DNA from: Pseudomonadota bacterium
GTDB lineage: Bacteria > Desulfobacterota > Desulfovibrionia > Desulfovibrionales > Desulfovibrionaceae
Direction: 5' to 3'
Length of the DNA: 7,416 bases
Assembly: GCA_023390395.1 (NCBI GenBank)
Contig: JAEWCY010000030.1
Location: 1-7,416 of the forward strand
A program made the translations under genes and the position numbers. Shown here one piece after another: positions 1 to 6,400 of the stretch (positions within the stretch are counted from its first letter, which is position 1; each line of letters starts with the position of its first letter). The notes beneath the pieces are model-generated. The model saw nothing but the letters and a program-made list of their open reading frames with translations, was not told the origin of the DNA and did no database searches.

Positions 1-50
1 ATTTCGGGCAACGTGCTGGCCGGCTTTGCGGCCTGCGGGTTGCCCGAAAT
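1..50. repeat. 12-bp perfect inverted repeat (long hairpin) at window edge
   Basis: Bases 1-12 (atttcgggcaac) are the exact reverse complement of 39-50. The 26-base interior can pair further (ggccg at 18-22 with cggcc at 29-33), giving one long hairpin with an internal mismatch. The left arm touches the window edge, so the stem may be longer. There is no T-run to the right (plus-strand terminator unlikely). A T-run for a minus-strand terminator would lie outside the window. It could be the terminator of a gene to the left, an extragenic palindrome, or a binding site. The inverted repeat is certain; the role is not. Confidence 0.6.
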
Positions 51-97
51 TCCGCGACCACCACTGCCGACGCCACGCCGCCCGACGTTCCCGTCCG

Positions 98-151
98 CCT
101 CCCCTCCCGCACCCGTCGGGGAGGGTCCGGGAGGGGGTCACCCCCTCCCGG
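98..151. repeat. GC-rich tandem hairpins downstream of purN
   Basis: Two adjacent stem-loops lie in non-coding DNA. The first pairs cctcccc (98-104) with ggggagg (118-124), and a shifted pairing (102-108 with 119-125) is also possible. The second is a perfect 11-bp stem, 127-137 with 141-151, closed by a 3-base loop (tca). Neither is followed by a T-run on either strand, so they are not standard intrinsic terminators. On the plus strand the run 118-137 has four G-tracts with loops of 1, 3 and 1 bases, the classical G-quadruplex pattern. Together with the purN terminator (166-190), these make three hairpins in under 100 bases. Such blocks are often dispersed intergenic palindromes, but only one copy is visible here. 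Confidence 0.55.
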
Positions 152-163
152 CCGCCGGAGGCA

Positions 164-868
164 TTAAAAAAATCCCGCCTCCAAAGGCGGATGGACCAGA
201 TACGCCACTCCCTCCGCCGTTCCCGTCGCCGTCGCCCCAGCCGCACCTTCCCCCTCCCGCGCCGGGGCCAGGCGGACCTTGCGGCCTTCGACGCGCAGCC
301 GGCCGGCGGCCAGCCAGGCCAGGGCCTGGGGGTAGATGCGGTGTTCCATGGCCAGGATGCGCGCGGCGAGGCTGGCCGCGTCGTCGTCCGGCAGGGCCGG
401 CACGGCGGCCTGGATGACGATGGGCCCGTTGTCCATTTTCTCGTCCACGAAATGCACGGTCGCTCCGGCGATGGTCACGCCGTAGGCGGCCGCGTCGGCC
501 TGGCCGCGGATACCGGGGAAGCTCGGCAGCAGCGCCGGGTGGATGTTGAGGATGCGGTCGCGGAAGGCGGCGATGAATTCGGGGGCGAGCAGGCGCATGA
601 AGCCGGCCAGGACCACGGCCCGGGCTCCGCTTTCCCGCACGGCGGCAAGCAGCGCCGCGTCGAAGGCGGCCCGGTCCGGGAAGTCGCCGTGGGGCAGGAC
701 GCGGGCGGGGATGCCGTGTTCCCGCGCCCGGTCCAGGGCCTTGGCGTCGGCCTTGTTGGAGACCACGGCCGTGATGCGGGCGTCGATGCGGCCCGCCTCG
801 ATATGTTCGATGATGGCTTGCAGGTTCGAGCCCGTCCCCGAGACGAGGACGGCGACCGGCAGCGTCAC
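164..868 (-). CDS. purN: Phosphoribosylglycinamide formyltransferase (PurN)
   Basis: This cytosolic enzyme of de novo purine synthesis transfers the formyl group of 10-formyltetrahydrofolate to glycinamide ribonucleotide, giving FGAR. The 234-residue product shows the family signatures in order: the phosphate-binding loop SGTGSNLQAI (10-19), the AGFMRLL folate-site strand (88-94), NIHPALLPSFPG (108-119), and VHFVDEKMDNGP (138-149). The catalytic triad of E. coli PurN (Asn106, His108, Asp144) corresponds to Asn108, His110 and Asp146, so the enzyme should be active. The start is GTG at 866-868, supported by GGAG seven bases upstream and by alignment of the N-terminus with the family. It overlaps the cobA-hemD stop as GTGA, so translation is probably coupled. 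The core ends near residue 202; a Gly/Ala/Thr-rich tail of about 30 residues follows and is partly encoded by the terminator hairpin. Function is near certain; whether the tail matters is unknown. Confidence 0.96.
   Translation of the reverse strand: MTLPVAVLVSGTGSNLQAIIEHIEAGRIDARITAVVSNKADAKALDRAREHGIPARVLPHGDFPDRAAFDAALLAAVRESGARAVVLAGFMRLLAPEFIAAFRDRILNIHPALLPSFPGIRGQADAAAYGVTIAGATVHFVDEKMDNGPIVIQAAVPALPDDDAASLAARILAMEHRIYPQALAWLAAGRLRVEGRKVRLAPAREGEGAAGATATGTAEGVAYLVHPPLEAGFF
166..190 (-). terminator. Intrinsic terminator overlapping the end of purN
   Basis: Read on the minus strand, CCGCCT (190-185) pairs with AGGCGG (180-175) around a TTGG loop. This is followed by GA and an uninterrupted run of seven T (172-166). 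That is a textbook Rho-independent terminator. It lies inside the last codons of purN (Pro-Pro-Leu-Glu-Ala-Gly-Phe-Phe-stop), and the T-run supplies both Phe codons and the first base of the TAA stop (166-164). It would end the cobA-hemD/purN transcript at or next to the stop codon. Confidence 0.75.
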
Positions 869-2388
869 TTCGCGTCTCCGCTAGCCAGGGCGTCGGCCAC
901 GAGGGCCTCGGCCAGGGCCGGCACGGTGTAGGCCTCGGCCACGACGTCGGGGGCGAGGCCGTATTCGCCGAGGGTCTTGGCCGTGATCGGCCCGATGCAG
1001 GCCGTCTTGACCTGGTGTTCCTTGAGGAGCTCGGGCGTGATCCTGGCGAAGAAGTTTCTGACCGTGGAGGAGCTGGTGAAGGTCACGTAGCGGATCTCGC
1101 CGGATTTGACGGCCTCGACGATCTCGGCCGGGTCCTGGTCGGCCGGGCGGGTGTCGTAGACCGGCAGCACGTCGACCTCGGCCCCGGCTTCGGCCAGTTT
1201 TTCCGGGAGCACCTCCCGGGCCTCGCGGGCGCGGGGGATGAGCACCTTGGCCCCGGCCACGCCCCGGGCGAGCAGGCCTTCGACCACGGATTCGGCCACG
1301 AAGCGCTCGGGCAGGAAATCGGGCCGGATGCCGCGCGCGGCCAGGGCCTCGGCCGTGGCCGGGCCGATGGCCGCCACCTGGATGCCGGCGAAGGCTCGCG
1401 CGTCCAGGGCCAGGGCGTCGATCTCGTCGAAAAAGCATTTGACGCCGTTGACCGAGGTGAAGACCACCCAGTCGTAGTTGTAAAGCCGCTCCAGGGCCTC
1501 GCGCACCGGCGTGGCGTCGACCAGGGGCACGATTTCGATGGCCGGGAATTCGTGGCAGCAGGCTCCCTGCTCGGCCAAAAGGCGCACCAGGTCGCTCGCC
1601 TGTTCGCGGCTTCTGGTCACGACCACGCCCTTGCCGAGCAGCGGCCGCTTCTCGTACCAGGACAGCGTCTCGCGCAGGGAGACCACGCCGCCGACAACGA
1701 AGAGCGACGGCGGGGCGAAGCCGTGTTTGGCCGCCTCCTCGGGCATGGTGGCCAGCGTGGCCACCAGGCTTTTATGGCGGCAGGTGGTGCCCCAACGCAC
1801 CAGCGCGGCCGGGGTGTCCCCGGGCATGCCGGCGGCCATGAGGTTTTCCGTGATATGGGGGAGGTTTTTGACCCCCATGAAAAAGACCAGGGTGGAGCCC
1901 GAAGTGGCGAAGGCTTTCCAGTTGAGGGAGCTTTCGGCCTTGGTCGGGTCCTCGTGGCCGGTGATGAACGACACCGAGGAGCAAAACGACCGGTGGGTGA
2001 TGGGGATGCCGGCGTAGGCCGGGGCGGCCACGGCCGAGGTGACGCCGGGCACCACCTCGAAGGGGCAGCCGGCGGCCACGAGCTCCTCGGCCTCCTCGCC
2101 GCCGCGCCCGAACACGAAGGGGTCGCCGCCCTTGAGCCGGGCCACGGTCTTGCCCGAGGCGGCCATGGCCACGAGCAGCTCGTTTATCTTGTCCTGGGGC
2201 AGGGTGTGGTCGCCGCCCTTCTTGCCGACGTAGTAGATTTCCGCGTCGGGGCGGGCGAAATCGAGGAAGGCCTTGTTGGCCAGGTAGTCGTAGACCACGA
2301 CGTCGGCCCGGGAGAGGATTTCCTTGGCGCGCAGGGTGAGCAGCCCCGGGTCGCCGGGACCGGCCCCGAGAAGATAGACTTTGGACAT
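865..2388 (-). CDS. cobA-hemD: Fused uroporphyrinogen-III C-methyltransferase / uroporphyrinogen-III synthase (CobA-HemD)
   Basis: This is a bifunctional cytosolic tetrapyrrole enzyme of 507 residues. The N-terminal half (about 1-245) is a SUMT-type SAM methyltransferase: GAGPGDPGLLTLRA (8-21), KGGDPFVFGRGGEE (86-99), VVPGVTSA (112-119), PITHR (129-133) and MGV (171-173). It methylates uroporphyrinogen III at C2 and C7 to give precorrin-2. The C-terminal half (about 250-500) is a HemD domain that closes and inverts ring D of hydroxymethylbilane: VTRS (257-260), FTSVNGV (310-316), IGPATA (341-346), FTSSSTV (437-443) and IGPITA (465-470). The same fusion is known in Desulfovibrio and other anaerobes. 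No CysG-type dehydrogenase/ferrochelatase domain is present, so precorrin-2 oxidation must be encoded elsewhere. ATG at 2386-2388 is preceded by AAAGG at a spacing of seven. The gene leads the two-gene unit with purN. Products feed siroheme (sulfite reductase), cobalamin and the Ahb heme route. A separate housekeeping hemD is not visible in the window. Confidence 0.96.
   Translation of the reverse strand: MSKVYLLGAGPGDPGLLTLRAKEILSRADVVVYDYLANKAFLDFARPDAEIYYVGKKGGDHTLPQDKINELLVAMAASGKTVARLKGGDPFVFGRGGEEAEELVAAGCPFEVVPGVTSAVAAPAYAGIPITHRSFCSSVSFITGHEDPTKAESSLNWKAFATSGSTLVFFMGVKNLPHITENLMAAGMPGDTPAALVRWGTTCRHKSLVATLATMPEEAAKHGFAPPSLFVVGGVVSLRETLSWYEKRPLLGKGVVVTRSREQASDLVRLLAEQGACCHEFPAIEIVPLVDATPVREALERLYNYDWVVFTSVNGVKCFFDEIDALALDARAFAGIQVAAIGPATAEALAARGIRPDFLPERFVAESVVEGLLARGVAGAKVLIPRAREAREVLPEKLAEAGAEVDVLPVYDTRPADQDPAEIVEAVKSGEIRYVTFTSSSTVRNFFARITPELLKEHQVKTACIGPITAKTLGEYGLAPDVVAEAYTVPALAEALVADALASGDAK
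876..879 (-). promoter_or_regulatory. Ribosome binding site deciding the purN GTG start
   Basis: GGAG on the minus strand lies seven bases before the GTG start of purN and inside the last codons of cobA-hemD. With the GTGA stop/start overlap, it fixes the start as GTG and indicates that ribosomes finishing the upstream gene can re-initiate on purN. Confidence 0.7.
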
Positions 2389-2429
2389 GGAATCGCCTTT
2401 GGCTGGAGTAACGAAGCCGCGAAGACCGC

Positions 2430-2458
2430 GACATAGCGGGGAACGGCCCGTCTTTCAA
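2430..2458 (-). promoter_or_regulatory. Predicted sigma70 promoter of cobA-hemD/purN
   Basis: On the minus strand, TTGAAA (2458-2453) is separated by exactly 17 bases from TATGTC (2435-2430). This matches the -35/-10 consensus at 5 of 6 and 4 of 6 positions in a very GC-rich background. Transcription would begin near 2423, leaving a leader of about 35 bases before the ATG at 2388. That is too short for a cobalamin riboswitch, so none is expected here. Prediction from sequence only. Confidence 0.5.
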
Positions 2459-2460
2459 GG

Positions 2461-2499
2461 GGGCCGGCCCGGCCGGCGGCCCGGGGGAGGCCCCGGCCC
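2461..2499. other. Very GC-rich palindromic stretch between the lipoprotein gene and the cobA promoter
   Basis: gggccgg (2461-2467) pairs with ccggccc (2493-2499), and the interior is itself palindromic (2461-2470 is a perfect 10-base palindrome). It lies 27 bases past the stop of the minus-strand lipoprotein gene and directly upstream of the predicted -35 box. It could slow or end transcription from the lipoprotein gene. No T-run follows it on the minus strand, so it is not a standard intrinsic terminator. Confidence 0.35.
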
Positions 2500-2526
2500 G
2501 ATGGACGAAGAAGCGCCGGGAGCCGG

Positions 2527-2886
2527 CTAGGGGCCGTCGTGCCAGTCCTTTTGCGCCCCGCACAGGCACAGGTTGGCCGCCAGGTCGAGGACGCAGTCGC
2601 TGGCCAGGCGTCCGGTCGAGGACACCAGCATGGCGGCGCGGCCCTGGTCCGGCACCATGCCGTTGTCGAAGAGGTAGCTTACGACCACGCGCTTGTTGCC
2701 GCCTTCCAGGGGCGTGACGGACTCCACCCGCGCCTCGTAGAGGCCGAGGCTGTGGCAGCGTTGCCAGACCTTGGAGAAAAGGGTCAGATAGCGGGCTTCC
2801 GAGCCGCCGGTGGCCCTGGTGCAGCCCAGGCCCGCTGCCACGAGGACGGCCGCCAACGCCAGGGAGGCAAGCGTCGAGTATCGCAT
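2527..2886 (-). CDS. Small predicted lipoprotein, unknown function
   Basis: This 119-residue protein belongs to no family I recognise. It begins MRYSTLAS, then has a hydrophobic stretch (about 5-20) ending in GLGC, so Cys22 is the likely lipid-attachment site of a signal-peptidase II substrate. Gly at -3 is less usual than Leu, so the lipobox is acceptable rather than ideal. The mature part of about 98 residues has four more cysteines (44, 98, 107, 109), three of them clustered near the end with a CxC pair, which could form disulfides in the periplasm. Residues 64-75 (NKRVVVSYLFDN) read as a beta strand and turn. The ATG at 2884-2886 is chosen because GGAG lies five bases upstream. An in-frame ATG at 2917-2919 has no such site and would put 11 extra residues before the signal peptide. 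The gene is divergent from the secreted protein at 3017 and co-oriented with cobA-hemD, but a separate promoter lies between. Coding status is well supported by signal peptide and RBS. Confidence 0.8.
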   Translation of the reverse strand: MRYSTLASLALAAVLVAAGLGCTRATGGSEARYLTLFSKVWQRCHSLGLYEARVESVTPLEGGNKRVVVSYLFDNGMVPDQGRAAMLVSSTGRLASDCVLDLAANLCLCGAQKDWHDGP

Positions 2887-2891
2887 GAAGG

Positions 2892-2895
2892 CTCC
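2892..2895 (-). promoter_or_regulatory. Ribosome binding site deciding the lipoprotein start
   Basis: GGAG (within TTGGAG on the minus strand) sits five bases before the ATG at 2886. The alternative ATG at 2919 has no purine-rich site upstream, so this element selects the shorter start. Confidence 0.65.
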
Positions 2896-2910
2896 AACGT
2901 GTTTTTGGGG

Positions 2911-2938
2911 AAGATACATGGATTCGTCAAAACGGCAA
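2911..2938 (-). promoter_or_regulatory. Possible promoter of the lipoprotein gene
   Basis: On the minus strand, TTGCCG (2938-2933), a 16-base spacer and TATCTT (2916-2911) match the sigma70 elements at 4 of 6 positions each. Transcription would start near 2904, leaving a leader of about 18 bases that just contains the ribosome site. Initiation there would exclude the upstream ATG at 2919, in agreement with the chosen start. A competing weaker reading is TTGACG followed at 17 bases by CAAAAA. Confidence 0.3.
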
Positions 2939-2975
2939 CCCCGCCCGGACGCCGCGACGGCTTTGACTTACGCCC

Positions 2976-3003
2976 GCGAACGTTGCAAAACGGCTTCGTT
3001 CGC
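2976..3003. promoter_or_regulatory. 7-bp inverted repeat just upstream of the secreted-protein RBS
   Basis: gcgaacg (2976-2982) and cgttcgc (2997-3003) are exact reverse complements separated by 14 bases, ending one base before the AGGAGG of the next gene. A TTGACT at 2963-2968 could be a -35 box for the plus strand, but the sequence 17 bases on (CAAAAC) is a poor -10, so that promoter is doubtful. The repeat lies in the divergent region between two envelope-protein genes and could be an operator or a leader hairpin affecting translation. Confidence 0.35.
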
Positions 3004-3004
3004 C

Positions 3005-3010
3005 AGGAGG
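3005..3010 (+). promoter_or_regulatory. Strong ribosome binding site deciding the GTG start at 3017
   Basis: A full AGGAGG lies six bases before GTG 3017-3019. It decides the start, because the reading frame is open much further upstream (to 2810) without any comparable site and the translation from here begins directly with a signal peptide. Confidence 0.8.
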
Positions 3011-3016
3011 ACCGCC

Positions 3017-3385
3017 GTGTCGCCGCGCCTTTTCACGCGCCTGTTGCCCCTGCTCCTGTTGTGCTGCGCCCTGGGCGCGCCCGTCCTGGCCCAGGAGGAC
3101 TACCGCGCCGTGCTGGCCGACCAGGCGGGCCTGTTTCCCGGCGCGGAGTTTAAGAAGATCTTCCGGTTTCCCAAGGCCACGGTGGTGACCTTCGAGACCG
3201 GCGAGCCGCCGGCGGCCGTCAGCGCCTTCTATAAAAAGGACATGACCGCCCGGGGCTGGAACGTGGAAGTGGACGACGTGAACGATACGGCTTCGTATCT
3301 GCTTTTGACCAAGAAGGGCCGACGCTGCATCGTGGAGGCCCAACGGGGGCTGCCGGGCCGCACCGGCTTCAGCCTGAGCCTCTAG
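3017..3385 (+). CDS. Small secreted (periplasmic) protein, unknown function
   Basis: This 122-residue protein has a GTG start set by the AGGAGG at 3005-3010. The N-terminus is a clear Sec signal peptide: basic SPRLFTR, a leucine-rich core (9-20), and a likely signal-peptidase I site APVLA|QED after residue 25. The mature part is about 97 residues. It contains a pattern I have seen in small exported deltaproteobacterial proteins without a settled name: a PGA segment (41-43), then FRFPKATVVTFETGEP (49-64), AVSAFYKKDMTARGW (67-81) and a strand-like stretch, SYLLLTKKGRRCIVEAQ (93-109). The spacing suggests a small alpha/beta domain with the FYxxxMxxxGW helix as its core; this is inference from pattern only. 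One cysteine remains after cleavage (Cys104). The gene is divergent from the lipoprotein gene and lies 88 bases before the AsmA-family gene on the same strand, so the two may be co-transcribed. No catalytic motif is visible. Confidence 0.82.
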   Translation: MSPRLFTRLLPLLLLCCALGAPVLAQEDYRAVLADQAGLFPGAEFKKIFRFPKATVVTFETGEPPAAVSAFYKKDMTARGWNVEVDDVNDTASYLLLTKKGRRCIVEAQRGLPGRTGFSLSL

Positions 3386-3473
3386 CCCGCCCCCGATCCC
3401 GGATGCCGCATTGATGCTTGCGCGCCTTTTTTCCGCGACGGCCCCCGCTGGGGCACGCTCCTAGGCCACGCCC

Positions 3474-6400
3474 ATGCCGAGCGCCGCACCGTCCAAGCTC
3501 GCAGGGAGCATCCGCCGCCTGCCCCGTGTGATCGCCATCATCGCCGTGTGCGGGGCGCTGCTGGTCTTCGCCCTGCCCTACGCCGCCCGCCAGGTGATCG
3601 GCGCGCAGCGCCTCAAGGCCGTGGCCGAGCAGGCCCTGACCGACGCCCTGGGCCGCCGCGTGACCATCGAGGGCGAGGTGTCGGTCATGTTCGCGCCCTG
3701 GTTCGGCCTGGCCATGGGGCCGGTGGCCGTGGCCGAGGGGCCGGGCTTCGGCGACGGCCCCATGCTCTCGGCCCGCCGCCTGGAAATGACCATCCGCATG
3801 CTGCCCCTGGCGGCGCGGGTGGTGTCGCCGGGCTCGGTGCGGGTGCGCGACCTGGCCGTGCACCTGCGCCGCGACGCTTCGGGCCGCGGCAACTGGGAGG
3901 ACCTCACCGCCCCGCGCACGACCGCAGCGACCGAAGCCCCGGGTTGGGAGATCGCCCCGGAACCGCGCGACATTCTGGTGGAAAACGCCTCCGTGGACTA
4001 CCGCGACGCGGCCACGGGCCAGGCCATGTCCGTGCGCGACGTGACGCTCAAGACCGGCCACGGCCAGCCTTTCTCCTTTTCCCTGGCCTTCCGGGCCAAC
4101 GGCTTCCTGCCCGGCGGCTCCCTGGAGTGCCACGCCGGGGGCAAGGCCTCCCTGGACCCGGCCAGCGGCGCGTTCACCCTGGAAAAGACCCTGGTGGAAA
4201 GCGCCCTTGTCCTCGACCGACCCCTGGCGGCCGGCGGAGCCTCGCCCACGCGCGTGGTGGCCCGCCTGGCCGCCGCCTACGATCCGGCCACGGCCCGGCT
4301 TTCCATCACCGATCTCGACGCCCGGCTGCCCGGAGCGCGGCTGACCGGCTCGGCCCTGGCGGACGCGCCGGCCGGGGTTCCCAAGGTCCGCGCCGCCCTG
4401 ACCCTGGACCTGGACATGCACGGCTCCTGGCGCGACATCCTGGGGCTGGTTCCGGCCGAGGGCCCGGACAGCCTCGTGGCCGCGCCGCCGGCCACTCCCC
4501 GCGAGCCGGCTCCGGCCGCCCCCGAGGACGCCGTGTTCTCGGCCGAGATCCCGCCGCCCGGGCCGGGTCGGGCCTCGCTCACCCTCAACCTCTCGGCCGA
4601 ACCCGGCCTTTTCTCCGTGGACGGCCTGACCCTGGCCCTGCCCAAGGGCCGCATCGTAGGCGCGGGCCGGTTCGCCCCGGGCGCGCCCGCCTCCCTGGAC
4701 GCGAGCCTTCGGGCCGAGGACGTGGATTTCGACGCCCTGCCCAGGCCCGCCGGCCGGACCACCTGGCCCTGGCCCCTGCCCTGGCCCACGGACGGCGCGG
4801 CCGACGCCCGGCTGGAGCTGCGCCGCTGCAAGATCGGCGGGCTGACCGTATCCGACGGCCACGTCACCGGCCAGGCCCGGGACGGCATCCTGCGCCTGGC
4901 CCCGGCCTCCTTCGCCCTGCCCGGCGGCATCGTCTCCCTGGATGCCCGGTTCGACGCCGGCCTGCCCGCCGCCCCAGGGGACAGGACCACGCCCGAGAGC
5001 CTGGGCGTGGACGTCCGGGCCACCATCCAGCCCTTTTCCGGCGAATCCGGCCCCGTGGCCCAGCCGAGCCAGGCACGGCTCCTTGGGCGGCTTCGCGCCG
5101 AGGGAGCCAGGGGCAACGTCTCGGCCCAGAGCCCGGACCCGGCCCGGGCCCTGGCCGTGCTCGGCCTGGCCGAAGCGGTCCCGGCCGGCGGCCCCCTGGA
5201 AGTCAAGAGCGCCTTCAACCTGAGCCCGGGCATCGACCGCCTGGCGGCCAAGGCCGCGCTCACCGGCCTGGAGGGCAAGCTCGCCGGCGCGACCCTGCGC
5301 GGACACATGGCCTACGACGCCGACGCGGCCGTGCCCGTGAATTTCGACCTGGCCCTGGACAACCTGGACCTGGACCGCCTGCCCGAATTGGCCGGCGGCG
5401 CGGCGGGTTCCTCCGGCACGGCCGGCTCCGCGCCCAGGGCCGAGGGCAAGCTGCGCCTGGAGCGCCTGTCCGGCCGGGGCGTGGACGCCCGCAACCTGTC
5501 CCTGAACCTGGCCCTGGACGGCCGCCGCCTGGACGGGGCCGTGGCCGGCGGGGAACTTTTCGGCGGCAAGCTGTCCGGCAAGTTCGAGGCCGAGGCCTCG
5601 GGCCGGGCCACGGCCAGCCTGCAGCTTTCCGGGGCCGAGGCCAGACGCCTGCCGGGCCTGGCCGGATCGGGCCTTTCGGGCGCGGTCGCGGCCAAGGCCT
5701 CCCTCGAGGCGGCCGCCCCGGCCAAGGGCCATGCGGCGGCCGTTTCCGCCGTCGTCGAGGCCGACGCGTCCCAGCTCGCCCTCGGGTCCGGGGGCAAGGC
5801 CCAGCCCCTGTCCGGGACCAAGGCCGCGCTCACGGTCAAGGGCCGTCGGGCCGCGGGCGAGGGCTTCGAAGGCGACGCCAGCCTCGTCCTCGGCCTGGCC
5901 TCGGGCTTCGGGCTGCGCGAGGCCCGCCTGGCCGCCGCCGGCCCCCTGAACCTGGACGCCTCGGGGAAATGGCGCGACCCCGCGCCGCTTAAAATCGAGG
6001 CCTCGGGCCTGCTGCGCGCCTCGGAAACCGGCAAGGCCGTCAAGGCCAGCCTGGCCGGCCAGGTCTCGCCCGACGGCGCGGGCGGCTTTTCCGCCTCGGA
6101 CCTGCGCCTGGAGGCCGGCGGCCTGGCCGCCACGCTCAAGCTGGCCAAAAAGGGCGGCGAGGCCGGGCCGACGAGCTTTTCCCTGGAAACGGGAAACCTG
6201 GCCCCGCGCAAGATTCTCGCCGAATGGGGCCTGGCCCCGCCCGAAGGGCTGGCCGCCGACAAGCTGGCCAAGGCCTCACTGGCCCTTTCCGGCACGGCCA
6301 CGGCCGATGCCTGCGACATCAAGCGCCTGAGCCTTTCCGTGGACGACGTGAACGTCTCCGGCGGGGCGCAGCTAGCCGGCTTCGACCCCAAGCGGGGCAA

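Noticed and set aside
1015..2436. Long open frame on the plus strand opposite cobA-hemD (473 codons)
   Set aside because: It is a shadow of the conserved gene on the other strand. The translation is Gly/His/Arg-rich with no family motif, as expected in very GC-rich coding DNA.
2389..2526. Cobalamin riboswitch upstream of cobA-hemD
   Set aside because: The leader from the predicted promoter is about 35 bases, and no B12-box-like sequence is visible between the genes.
2887..2919. Upstream ATG for the lipoprotein gene (11 extra residues)
   Set aside because: No ribosome site before it, it would push the signal peptide inward, and the predicted -10 box overlaps this part. The ATG at 2886 has GGAG at a good distance.
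2810..3016. Extended N-terminus for the secreted protein beginning at 2810 or at the ATG near 2885
   Set aside because: These starts lack ribosome sites, overlap the divergent lipoprotein gene and would bury the signal peptide. GTG 3017 has a perfect AGGAGG.
3407..3432. Six-T run (3427-3432) as a terminator between the secreted-protein gene and the AsmA gene
   Set aside because: The only stem before it is four base pairs (cgca/tgcg) with an 8-base loop and four bases between stem and T-run, too weak to call. A short gcccc/ggggc hairpin at 3441-3454 lacks a T-run.
3369..5732. 787-codon open frame antisense to the AsmA gene
   Set aside because: Low-complexity Gly/Gln/Arg/Ala translation, no recognisable domain and no convincing start. 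The AsmA frame on the plus strand has clear family signatures throughout.
3548..5992. 814-codon plus-strand frame overlapping the AsmA gene in another frame
   Set aside because: Arg/Gly/Pro-rich frame-shadow translation typical of high-GC third positions; it has no domain and lies wholly within a well-supported gene.
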